From contig NZ_LROS01000017.1 of the NCBI RefSeq assembly GCF_001675165.1, positions 1-64,000 of the forward strand: a stretch of DNA of 64,000 nucleotides. The letters run 5' to 3'. Below the pieces are notes generated by a model. The model had not been told where the DNA came from, made no database searches, and was given only the letters and a program-made list of their open reading frames with translations. The stretch comes from Clostridium ragsdalei P11. GTDB lineage: Bacteria > Bacillota > Clostridia > Clostridiales > Clostridiaceae. This document shows positions 55,348 through 63,288 of the stretch, piece after piece (position 1 is the first letter of the stretch; each line of letters opens with the position of its first letter). Position numbers and translations under genes: made by a program.

Positions 55348-56190
55348 ATGGAAAATATTATTTCTATTAAAAGTCTTAGAAAAGATTTTGGGGAAAATAC
55401 AGCAATTAAAGATTTAACTCTGGATGTTAAAGAAGGAGAAATATTTGGATTTTTAGGACCAAGTGGAGCTGGAAAAACTACTACAATTAAGATACTTACA
55501 TGCCAATTACTGCCAACAGGCGGTGATGTGAAAATATTTAATAAAAGTTTGCGTTCACAAAAAAAAGATATTTTTAAAAATATAGGAGTGCTTTCAGATA
55601 ACAGTGGGTTATATGAAAGACTTACAGTTGAAGATAATTTGATGCTATTTGCAAATATAAACGGAGTAAAAAAGAAAAATGTAGATGAAATACTTGAAAA
55701 AGTGAAAATGACAGAGTATAGAAAAAGGGATGTGAAGAAACTATCTAAAGGAATGAAACAAAGACTTATGATAGCAAGAGCAGTGATTCACAATCCTAAA
55801 TTGTTATTTCTTGATGAACCTACGTCATCTTTAGATCCTGGCACGGCTTTAGAAGTTCACAAACTGCTTCTTGAGCTTAATAGAGAAGGGACAACCATAT
55901 TTTTAACTACTCACAATATGTATGAAGCTGACAAGCTGTGTCATAGAGTAGCTTTTTTAAATGAAGGAGAGATAGTTGATATAGGAGCTCCTGGAAAATT
56001 AAAGTTAAAATATGCAAAAGACGATATCAAAGTTGTTTTAAGAGATAATGAAGAAGTAACCGTGAAGAATAATAGGGATGGAGCAATTAAAGTTAAAAAC
56101 TGGATGGAAGATGGAAAGATTTTATCCATTCATTCAATGGAGCCAAATCTTGAAGAAATATTTTTAGATATTACAGGGAGGGAATTGTAA
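55348..56190 (+). CDS. ABC-2 exporter ATPase
   Basis: A 280-aa ATPase of the drug/lantibiotic exporter class. Walker A GPSGAGKTTTIK, signature KLSKGMKQRLMIARAV, Walker B LLFLDEPTSSLDPG, and the switch His in TTHNMYEA. The C-terminal extension (about 215-280) is typical of CcmA/NodI-like subunits. AAAGGAG precedes the ATG, and the stop overlaps the permease start. Confidence 0.93.
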   Translation: MENIISIKSLRKDFGENTAIKDLTLDVKEGEIFGFLGPSGAGKTTTIKILTCQLLPTGGDVKIFNKSLRSQKKDIFKNIGVLSDNSGLYERLTVEDNLMLFANINGVKKKNVDEILEKVKMTEYRKRDVKKLSKGMKQRLMIARAVIHNPKLLFLDEPTSSLDPGTALEVHKLLLELNREGTTIFLTTHNMYEADKLCHRVAFLNEGEIVDIGAPGKLKLKYAKDDIKVVLRDNEEVTVKNNRDGAIKVKNWMEDGKILSIHSMEPNLEEIFLDITGREL

Positions 56191-56912
56191 TGGAATTTTC
56201 AATAAGAAGAGTAAATGCATTATTCAACAAGGAGTTAAAGGAACTGCCTAAAAATATAAATGTACTTTTTATGGCTGCACTTCCAGTAATATTTTGTGTT
56301 ATATATTTAAAGATATTTAGAAATATAATGAATTCACAAGAAGGCAAAATATATATTTTAAATATAATACTTAATATGAACTTGGTTATGGTGGCTACAC
56401 TTATAATGGCTATGTTAATAGCAGAGGAAAAGGAAAAAAATACATTGAGGACTCTTATGTTAACTTCGCTTTCTCCTGTAGAATTTTTAATTGGAAAGGC
56501 ACTTATAACTATTTTCATTTCAGCGATTGTAAATATAGCTATATTTTTTATGTTGGGGATTCAACTGCAGTATTTGTTTATGTATTTTATTATAACGATT
56601 GTAGTTTTAATTAGTATGGTAGAAATTGGAGCTGTAATTGGAATTATATCTAAAAATCAAATGGCAACAGGGACTATTGGTACCCCTCTATGCATGTTTT
56701 TATTTATGATACCTGTGCTTTCAGGATTAAATAAAACTTTTTATAAAATTGCCACTTTGCTGCCAAACTACAATTCAATGATAATTCTTAAAAAAGTTTT
56801 TGATGGCAAAAATATACTTGGAAGCTCTGGTTATAATATATTTGTAATTTTTGCATGGATAGTAGGTTCATCTTTAGTCTTTGCTTATGTTTATAATAGA
56901 AATGGAATATAA
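56190..56912 (+). CDS. ABC-2 type exporter permease
   Basis: A 240-aa permease with six hydrophobic segments; LMTSLSPVEFLIGKALITIF is the family's conserved 'coupling' region. It overlaps the ATPase gene by 1 nt (TAATG). The exported compound is unknown; the preceding ABC/LytTR fusion suggests peptide, antibiotic or envelope-stress control. Confidence 0.88.
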   Translation: MEFSIRRVNALFNKELKELPKNINVLFMAALPVIFCVIYLKIFRNIMNSQEGKIYILNIILNMNLVMVATLIMAMLIAEEKEKNTLRTLMLTSLSPVEFLIGKALITIFISAIVNIAIFFMLGIQLQYLFMYFIITIVVLISMVEIGAVIGIISKNQMATGTIGTPLCMFLFMIPVLSGLNKTFYKIATLLPNYNSMIILKKVFDGKNILGSSGYNIFVIFAWIVGSSLVFAYVYNRNGI

Positions 56913-57002
56913 ATTACTTATAAGGACACTATAAGAAAAAATAAAACCCTTCAGGGCGTATTGTAAAGTTTATACGTTTAGTAATGAGATACATTGAATA
57001 AT

Positions 57003-57053
57003 TAAAATAAGGACTTTAGGCATGATAAATAAAATGCAGAAGTCTTTATTTTA
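57003..57053 (+). terminator. Terminator after the ABC-2 exporter
   Basis: TAAAATAAGGACTT and AAGTCTTTATTTTA pair around a 23-nt loop. The stem is weak in G/C, but the arms match exactly apart from one base. Confidence 0.6.
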
Positions 57054-57261
57054 TTGTTTATAGACGATATATGGATACAAAAATGAAAGTCTATACTATT
57101 GACAGAAAAATGATAATGTTGCTATAATTTAAATAGTTTAGTTTTGTTTTGATAGTTTCTGTTATATATAGATCATTAATATTTGTTTAAATTGTATTAA
57201 GTTATGTTTAGCTATAATAGGCCTATAAAATATTATTTTCTAATAAGAAGTAATTATAAAT

Positions 57262-57540
57262 AACTCAACTTTCACAGTTTAAAAAAATTGCGACCTAAAT
57301 GAATTCACAATTCACAGTTCACAATGCACAATTTCGGTAGATTTTTCTCCGCTGTGCTGCGAAAAATTTTAAATTTAAAGCTTATTGAAGCTTTGCTTCA
57401 ATGGTGCTATATTTTAGATTTTCTGAAGTTTTAACGGAAGAAAATCATCCTTAATTGTGAACTGTGCATCGTGCATTGTGAATTAATTGCTTCGCAATTT
57501 TTATATATTAAGTCAAAATTTTATTTGAGAGAAAGTTAAG
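57262..57540. repeat. MITE-like repeat with AATTGTGAACTGTG words
   Basis: Ends are CTCAACTTTC on the left and GAAAGTTAAG on the right. AATTCACAATTCACAGTTCA (57300s) pairs with TGAACTGTGCATCGTGCATT and onward (57460s). Inverted, its right half matches the left half of the 19400-19696 element: AAATTTTGACTTAATAT, AATTGCGAA and AAGGATGATTTTCTTCC with TCAGAAAAT. No transposase. Directly upstream of the XdhC gene, so it may supply or shape that operon's leader. Confidence 0.7.
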
Positions 57541-57566
57541 CAAGTAGCATGTAAGTAGAAAGGAAG

Positions 57567-58346
57567 GTGAATGATTTGAAATTAAATTTAATGCGCCTTT
57601 TAGCTGAATATCAGGAAGCTAATAAGGAAGCGGCTCTGATTACAGTTATTTCTTCAGAGAGTATAAATAATTGCAGAGTTGGTGCAATGATACTGGTTAA
57701 TGCAGAAGGTGAAGTTCTGGCTGGCAGTTTAGGAAGTGAACTTATTGAAAAAAAGGCTGCTGATCAGGGAAAAATATGTATCAATAGGGGACTTTCAAGG
57801 AAGGTTTTACTTGATACTCTTGAAGGTAAAGTTGAGATTTTTATCAATAGTTTCTGCAATCATGATAGTTTGATAATAGCGGGGGCAGGCACAGTTTCAC
57901 ATAACATTTATAAATTTGCAAGGATGCTTGGCTATCGAGTTACAATAGCCGATAACAGACCAGATATGTTGTCTAAAGAAAGATTTTCTGAAGCTTATGA
58001 ACTCCTTTTAGGTGATATTGTTGAAAACCTTAAATTGTGTTCTATAACAGAAGATACAAGCATTGTGATAGCAACACACCATCATGAATTTGATGAGAAG
58101 TCACTGCAAGCTGTTATTTCTTCTCCAGCACGTTATATAGGAGTTTTAGGTAATAGCCGCAGGGTAGCAGGTTATTTCAAAAATTTGAAAACGATTAATA
58201 TTACGGACGAGATTATAAAAAAGGTTCATTCGCCTATAGGACTTGATCTTGGTGGAAAAAGAACGGCTGAGATTGCTTTAGCAGTGATGGCTGAAATTCA
58301 AGCTGTAAAATATCAGCGTTCTGGTGGTCCTATTAGTCAAAAATAG
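57567..58346 (+). CDS. XdhC/CoxI-family molybdoenzyme maturation protein
   Basis: A 259-aa XdhC-like protein that in the family binds Moco and helps insert it into molybdo-hydroxylases. N-terminal XdhC segment with ESINNCRVGAMILVNAEGE, then a C-terminal Rossmann domain with IIAGAGTVSHNIYKFARM, VIATHHHEFDE and the end motif SPIGLDLGGKRTAEIALAVMAEI. The frame opens at GTG 57567, but TTG 57576 is better spaced from AAGGAAGG. No hydroxylase gene lies beside it. First gene of a six-gene operon. Confidence 0.88.
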   Translation: MNDLKLNLMRLLAEYQEANKEAALITVISSESINNCRVGAMILVNAEGEVLAGSLGSELIEKKAADQGKICINRGLSRKVLLDTLEGKVEIFINSFCNHDSLIIAGAGTVSHNIYKFARMLGYRVTIADNRPDMLSKERFSEAYELLLGDIVENLKLCSITEDTSIVIATHHHEFDEKSLQAVISSPARYIGVLGNSRRVAGYFKNLKTINITDEIIKKVHSPIGLDLGGKRTAEIALAVMAEIQAVKYQRSGGPISQK

Positions 58347-58387
58347 GTATATATTTTGATATAAAACATTTTAAAGGGAGTGTTAAT

Positions 58388-58936
58388 ATGGATAATCATT
58401 TTGAAGAAGATGTAAAAAAGGCACGTGAATTTCATGGCCATTTATGCAGCGGTATTATTTTAGGTGTAAGAATTGCTCGTGCAGGATTGAACTATTTGGG
58501 AATTGAAGAACCTGCAAAAAATAAAGATTTTATAGTATTTGTAGAAACAGATAGATGTTTAACAGATGCTGTCCAAGCTGTAACAGGATGTTCGTTGGGA
58601 AAAAGAAGGTTGAAGTGGATAGATTATGGTAAAATGGGTGCCAGTTTTATTGATATGAATACACAAAAGGGTATAAGAATTGTTGTAAATGCTAAGAAAA
58701 ATCCTTCCCCAGATGAGGATGCACTTTCATTTTGGGAACAGTTTACTGATGAACAATTATTTAAATTTGAGCCTGTTAAGATAGATATAAAAAAAGAAGA
58801 TTTGCCAGGAAGGCCTACTAAGAGTGTAAAATGTGAAATTTGCCATGAAAAAGTTATGGATGGCAGAGATGTCATTAAAGATGGAAAGGTATTATGCAAG
58901 GCTTGTGCAAACGGTTCTTATTATAAAAAAATTTAG
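58388..58936 (+). CDS. FmdE-family protein with C-terminal zinc finger
   Basis: A 182-aa FmdE (PF02663) protein. The domain starts AREFHGHLCSGIILGVRIA with the His/Cys metal-site motif, contains the conserved VTGCSLGKRRLKW (about 58-72), and ends with a CxxC...CxxC treble-clef finger (CEICHEK...CKACANG). FmdE occurs with molybdo/tungsto formylmethanofuran dehydrogenases in archaea but is common alone in anaerobes; its reaction is unknown. AAGGGAG precedes the ATG. Confidence 0.9.
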   Translation: MDNHFEEDVKKAREFHGHLCSGIILGVRIARAGLNYLGIEEPAKNKDFIVFVETDRCLTDAVQAVTGCSLGKRRLKWIDYGKMGASFIDMNTQKGIRIVVNAKKNPSPDEDALSFWEQFTDEQLFKFEPVKIDIKKEDLPGRPTKSVKCEICHEKVMDGRDVIKDGKVLCKACANGSYYKKI

Positions 58937-58952
58937 ATAGGGGGGAAAACGT

Positions 58953-59708
58953 GTGTGGCAGATATATGATGATCTTATTAATGAAATCCCCGATGATCTA
59001 ACAGTACTTGAATGTATGGTTGGGGCTTCATGGACTCTTGTACGTTCAGAAAAGGGACTAGGTATTGTTAAGACTATTAAAGGTGGTAAGCAAGGAACTA
59101 AACTTACCAATATTTCTGGAATGCAGCTTAAAAGACTTGCTGAATATTCAAAGTCATGGAATATGCTTGAAGCATCACTTGGAATGGCGGCGATTAATGC
59201 AGCATTTAATAATTCTTCACAAATTAAAGATATCACTGGTGAGCCAGTGCCTAAATCCGATGATGCAGAAAAGTATAATGCTTTTAAAATTTTAGAGCCA
59301 AGTATGAGAGGTAAAAAAGTGTCAGTTATTGGCCATTTTCCGGGTATTGAGAAGCTTAATAAAATGTGTGAATTATCTATACTTGAAAGAGAACCACAGG
59401 TAGGGGATTATCCTGACTCAGCTTGTGAGTATTTGCTTCCAGAGCAAGACTTCGTATTCATTACAGGAACAGCATTTACAAATAAAACAATGCCTAGATT
59501 GATTCAGCTGTCTAAAAGAGCTGAAATTGTTTTAGTAGGACCAAGCGTACCAGTTTCTAAGGTATTATTTAATTATGGAGTCAAACTCATAGCAAGCTTC
59601 ATTGTAATTGAGCAGCAACTTATTTGGAAGGCAGTTCAGGAAGGTAAAAAAATGAACATATTTAAAAGTGGAGGCAGAATGATATGCATTCGTTCACAAA
59701 TAAATTAA
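58953..59708 (+). CDS. DUF364-family putative heavy-metal chelation protein
   Basis: A 251-aa protein of the DUF4213/DUF364 pair. The N-terminal domain covers about 1-85 (WTLVRSEKGLGIV). The C-terminal Rossmann-like domain starts MRGKKVSVIGHFPGIEKL and contains the conserved FVFITGTAFTNKTMPRL and VLVGPSVPVS segments. The start is GTG 58953 after GGGGGG. It lies between FmdE and a metal-chelate binding protein, consistent with handling a metal or metal-pterin. Confidence 0.88.
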   Translation: MWQIYDDLINEIPDDLTVLECMVGASWTLVRSEKGLGIVKTIKGGKQGTKLTNISGMQLKRLAEYSKSWNMLEASLGMAAINAAFNNSSQIKDITGEPVPKSDDAEKYNAFKILEPSMRGKKVSVIGHFPGIEKLNKMCELSILEREPQVGDYPDSACEYLLPEQDFVFITGTAFTNKTMPRLIQLSKRAEIVLVGPSVPVSKVLFNYGVKLIASFIVIEQQLIWKAVQEGKKMNIFKSGGRMICIRSQIN

Positions 59709-59766
59709 TGCTGGCCATTAAAATACATTGTCAACAGTAAACATATTTGAAAGGGGTAAATGCAAA

Positions 59767-60867
59767 ATGATAAGAAAAAGGAAATCTAAAATTTTTCCCA
59801 TGATGATGATTTTTTTATTAATTTGTTCGGTATTTTTTAGTTTGACAGGCTGTGGAAAAAAAGCAGAAACGCCAAAAGCTGCTACACAAACAATTACTGA
59901 TGATGCAGGAAGAAAAGTTACGATTCCTAAGAAAATTAATAAGTGTTATTATACTAGTCCTATTGGTATGATTATGGTATATTCCCTTGCACCAGACAAG
60001 ATGGCTGGATTGTCAATGAAACTTACGGACAGTGAGAAAAAATACATACCTTCAAAATATACATCACTTCCACTTTTGGGTGGTTTACAGATGAATGGTA
60101 ATATTAATACAGAACAATTGGCAAAAGTTAAACCAGATGTAATATTTTCAATTGGTCCTGATGATATTAACAAAGCATCAGTAAGTACTGCAGATAAATT
60201 ACAGCAACAGATTAATATTCCGGTTGTTGTAATTAATAGCAGTTTTGAAAAAATAGATAAAGCTTATGCACTTATGGGAAAAATACTTGGAGTGGAGGAC
60301 AAGGCAAAAGAGCTTACAAATTATTGTACTGATACTGTTAAAGAGGTTACAGAAGCAACTAAAAATATACCTAAAGAGAAAAGGGCTAATGTTTATTATG
60401 CTGAAGGACCAAAAGGTCTTACAACAGAGCCATCCGGTTCAAGTCATGCTTTGGTACTGGATATGGTTAATGGAAATAATGTTGCTAAGGTCAAAGCAAA
60501 GCCAGGAAGCGGTATGAGCGATGTTTCAATGGAACAGGTTTTGTCATGGAATCCCGATGTAATACTTTCATGGGGAAAGGATGATGGAGGTGCTTCTGAT
60601 TTAATTAAGACTAGTGAGGAGTGGAAAAATATTAATGCAGTAAAGAATGGTAAAATATATGAAATACCTAGTCTACCATTCAATTGGTTTGATCGTCCAC
60701 CTTCTGTAAATAGGTATTTAGGTTTGAGATGGTTAGCTGCAACTTTATATCCAGATGTTTATAAAGTTGATATGGTTAAGGAAGTAGAAAAGTTCTATTC
60801 TCTTTTTTATCATACTAATATATCTGATAATGATGCAAAAGCTTTACTAAATAATTCTGTTAAATAG
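59767..60867 (+). CDS. Metal-chelate ABC substrate-binding lipoprotein in the FmdE/DUF364 operon
   Basis: A 366-aa PF01497-type binding protein. ATG 59767 is chosen because AAAGGGG lies 9 nt upstream and a basic lipoprotein signal (lipobox SLTGC) follows. ITDDAGRKVTIPKKINKCYY and MEQVLSWNPDVILSWG are family segments. It is related to the proteins at 37390 and 50738 but more divergent at the N-terminus. No permease or ATPase in the operon. Confidence 0.9.
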   Translation: MIRKRKSKIFPMMMIFLLICSVFFSLTGCGKKAETPKAATQTITDDAGRKVTIPKKINKCYYTSPIGMIMVYSLAPDKMAGLSMKLTDSEKKYIPSKYTSLPLLGGLQMNGNINTEQLAKVKPDVIFSIGPDDINKASVSTADKLQQQINIPVVVINSSFEKIDKAYALMGKILGVEDKAKELTNYCTDTVKEVTEATKNIPKEKRANVYYAEGPKGLTTEPSGSSHALVLDMVNGNNVAKVKAKPGSGMSDVSMEQVLSWNPDVILSWGKDDGGASDLIKTSEEWKNINAVKNGKIYEIPSLPFNWFDRPPSVNRYLGLRWLAATLYPDVYKVDMVKEVEKFYSLFYHTNISDNDAKALLNNSVK

Positions 60868-60895
60868 GTAATAATTAAGAAAGGAGTTATAGTTT

Positions 60896-61363
60896 ATGAG
60901 AGCTGATAGTGTTACATTTAGTCCTATAGGAATTGTAAAATCTAAAATAACAGATACCAAAATTATGCCGTTAAGTGGAGTTGATGCCAAAATAGAAGTA
61001 TTCCCGGAGTTTTTAGAAGCACTGGAGCGTATTGATGAGAGTTCACATTTATGGATTTTGTCATGGCTTCATAAAGCACCGCGAAATTTAATGAAGGTTG
61101 TGCCTAAGAAAGTTAATCCATTATCAGATGAATTTGGTGTGTTTGCAATTAGATGTCCCGCTAGACCTAATCCAATTGCATTGAGTTTGGTTAAGCTGGA
61201 GAAGGTTGAAGGAAACGTTCTTTATGTTACTGGTCTTGATGTTATTAATGAGACACCTGTTCTTGATATTAAGCCTTACTTTAAGAATGATATAGTATTG
61301 TCTCATCGGGAGCCAGACTTAAATCGTAAAAATACAATGTTACAGGAGAGTGAAGGTGAATAA
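60896..61363 (+). CDS. TrmO/TsaA-family tRNA methyltransferase
   Basis: A 155-aa TsaA-like protein, SAM-dependent, methylating the N6 of t6A37 in tRNA in characterised members. It opens FSPIGIVKSKITD and contains the conserved beta-barrel segments RIDESSHLWILSWLHKA and GVFAIRCPARPNPIALSLV, then LDVINETPVLDIKPY. Family members often sit in Moco or metal operons, so a non-tRNA role has also been considered. AAAGGAG precedes the ATG. Confidence 0.88.
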   Translation: MRADSVTFSPIGIVKSKITDTKIMPLSGVDAKIEVFPEFLEALERIDESSHLWILSWLHKAPRNLMKVVPKKVNPLSDEFGVFAIRCPARPNPIALSLVKLEKVEGNVLYVTGLDVINETPVLDIKPYFKNDIVLSHREPDLNRKNTMLQESEGE

Positions 61364-61364
61364 T

Positions 61365-62570
61365 ATGTTAGATTTGAATAATAGTAAGACTAAGGCGGAG
61401 GTTCTGAGTATACTGTTTCAAAAATGTCTCCCACAGCGGCAAATTGAAACTGTTCCTACATCAGAGGCTGTTTATAGAATACCTGCAAAAAACATATATT
61501 CCTGCAACACACTGCCTACTTATAGAGCTTCAATGATGGATGGTGTAGCGGTGTCCTCCAGTTTTTTTAAAGATGGCATGCCTGATACTTCTCATTGGAT
61601 AGATGGAAGGGAATACTCAAGAGCAGATACAGGTGATGATTTTGATGATCCTTATGATGCAGTAATACCGATTGAAAAGGTTTCTTTTGATGTACAGGGG
61701 AGACTTAAGTTTCAAGAGAAAATTGAAGTTAAAGAAGGAATGTGCGTAAAAAAAAGAGGCAGTACTATTAAAGAAGGCGATTGTGTATTAAAAGCTGGAA
61801 TGCCAATACGTCCCAGTGATTTAGCAGCCTTGGTTATAGGTGGAATTGTCCAGGTTCCAGTTCTAAAAAAGCCAGTAGTAGCTTTTATTCCAACAGGCAG
61901 TGAACTTGTGGCTGCCGGTACAGAACCACAAAGAGGTCAAAATATTGATTCTAATAGTATTATGGCCAAGCATATGATTATTGAGATGGGAGCTGAACCT
62001 CTATGTTATCCGATTGTAAAAGATAATCTTGAAAGTATTGGAATTGCTTTAGAGAAGTCATTAAAACAAGCGGATATCATTATAATGAATGGAGGATCTT
62101 CTAAAGGTGGAGAGGATTTTACTACAAAGGTGTTTAAAAACAAAGGGGAGGTTTTATTACACTGGGTTAAGGCAGGTCCTGGCAGACCAATAAGTCTGGC
62201 GGTTATCAATAAAAAACCTGTTATTAATTTGCCTGGACCTGCTTTAGCAGCATATTATGGGTTAGATTGGTGTATTAGAAGCATAGTTAATAAGTATTTA
62301 GGGATACCTATGATAAGACGTCAAAAGGTTACTGCTGTTCTTACCGAAGATATGCCTTGTCCGAAGCCAATTTCATTTTTGTGTAAGATGGATATAGGAA
62401 AAAAGACGGATGGGACATATATAGCTACTCCTGTTCCTTTTAAAACCTCCTCTATTGGTATGTGTTTGGGAACAAATGGACAGTTTATTTCAGAAATTGG
62501 TGAAGGAGACTATAAAAAAGGAGATGCTATTGAAATAGAGTTACTTTGTAGTGAAGAATTCATATTTTAA
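61365..62570 (+). CDS. moeA: Molybdopterin molybdenumtransferase MoeA
   Basis: A 401-aa MoeA, which inserts molybdate or tungstate into adenylylated molybdopterin. ATG 61365 (AAGGTGAATAAT upstream) directly follows the trmO stop. Motifs: PTYRASMMDGVAV, DPYDAVIPIEKV, FIPTGSELVAAG and IDSNSIM, NGGSSKGGEDFT, VKAGPGRPISLAV and NLPGPALAAYYG. The C-terminal domain IV is present. It completes the cofactor route begun at 6021-7473. Confidence 0.93.
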   Translation: MLDLNNSKTKAEVLSILFQKCLPQRQIETVPTSEAVYRIPAKNIYSCNTLPTYRASMMDGVAVSSSFFKDGMPDTSHWIDGREYSRADTGDDFDDPYDAVIPIEKVSFDVQGRLKFQEKIEVKEGMCVKKRGSTIKEGDCVLKAGMPIRPSDLAALVIGGIVQVPVLKKPVVAFIPTGSELVAAGTEPQRGQNIDSNSIMAKHMIIEMGAEPLCYPIVKDNLESIGIALEKSLKQADIIIMNGGSSKGGEDFTTKVFKNKGEVLLHWVKAGPGRPISLAVINKKPVINLPGPALAAYYGLDWCIRSIVNKYLGIPMIRRQKVTAVLTEDMPCPKPISFLCKMDIGKKTDGTYIATPVPFKTSSIGMCLGTNGQFISEIGEGDYKKGDAIEIELLCSEEFIF

Positions 62571-62587
62571 AAAGACATACAAACAAA

Positions 62588-62619
62588 GCATCAGATGAAG
62601 TCAAAACTTCATCTGATGC
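62588..62619. terminator. Bidirectional terminator built from the leader-RNA hairpin
   Basis: GCATCAGATGAAGT and ACTTCATCTGATGC are perfect 14-nt arms around CAAA, between the convergent moeA and TOBE genes. Read on the minus strand, the flank TGATAAACAGAG-CTCTTGGCATC repeats the start of leader copies B and D, but no core follows. Confidence 0.8.
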
Positions 62620-62643
62620 CAAGAGCTCTGTTTATCAAAAAAT

Positions 62644-63165
62644 CTACTTATAAACTGTTACAGACATGGTTTTAAAAACCACATATAGCTCAGTTCCTTT
62701 TTCAATCCCCATTTCAATTAAAGATTTTGTAGTTATAAGTGCTTTTATGGGGATACCAATGTTAACAACTACCATTGCACTGTCATCATTATTGATAATG
62801 CTAATTACATTGCCTTTAAGGAGATTTCTTGCACTGCTTTCAAATGTCCCCTTAGCTAATATAATATTTTCAGGGCGAATGGAAATTTTAACATTTCCCT
62901 CAAGTTTAGAGTTAACACAGATGCTGACAGATCCAATATTTGCAAAGGTTTCACCATTTTTATTACTTAAGGTTGCCTCATATATATTTTCATAACCATT
63001 AGATTTTAGAAGGTAGGCTTCAAACTGAGTGTCAGATATACGAATATACCTTCCTATATGGTGTGCTTGAAGCTCTCCGCGTTTAATCATCTCATATATA
63101 GTACCTTTTGTTAACTTAAGTTTTTGTGCAATCTCTTCTGGTTTATATAAAGTTTCTTCATTCAT
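62644..63165 (-). CDS. HTH-TOBE regulator (molybdate/tungstate-binding)
   Basis: A 173-aa protein with an excisionase-type helix-turn-helix (LYKPEEIAQKLKLTKGTIYEM, about residues 5-50) and a C-terminal molybdate-binding TOBE-like region. ISIRPENIILAKG in the middle and SARNLLKGNVISIINNDDS begin Mop/TOBE folds. AGGTGAG precedes ATG 63165. It faces the moeA operon and probably senses Mo/W or cofactor to control it. Confidence 0.88.
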   Translation of the reverse strand: MNEETLYKPEEIAQKLKLTKGTIYEMIKRGELQAHHIGRYIRISDTQFEAYLLKSNGYENIYEATLSNKNGETFANIGSVSICVNSKLEGNVKISIRPENIILAKGTFESSARNLLKGNVISIINNDDSAMVVVNIGIPIKALITTKSLIEMGIEKGTELYVVFKTMSVTVYK

Positions 63166-63288
63166 TCAACTCACCTGCTTTTGTATTTTATTTATTATAT
63201 TATAGCATTATATAGAAAAAAATTTTTATGCTACAATATATTAGAACGAAATGTATATGCATTGTAGATTTTTTAAGAGGGGTAGAAT

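Noticed and set aside
57260-57566. Moco riboswitch upstream of the XdhC-MoeA operon
   Set aside because: The pairing words are explained by the MITE-like repeat shared with 19400-19696; no Moco aptamer-like pattern was seen.
63180-63288. A resistance leader or transposon end before the TetM-like gene
   Set aside because: Only AT-rich promoter-like DNA and a weak GCATTATA/TTTTATGC dyad are visible; no insertion-sequence ends or leader peptide could be supported.
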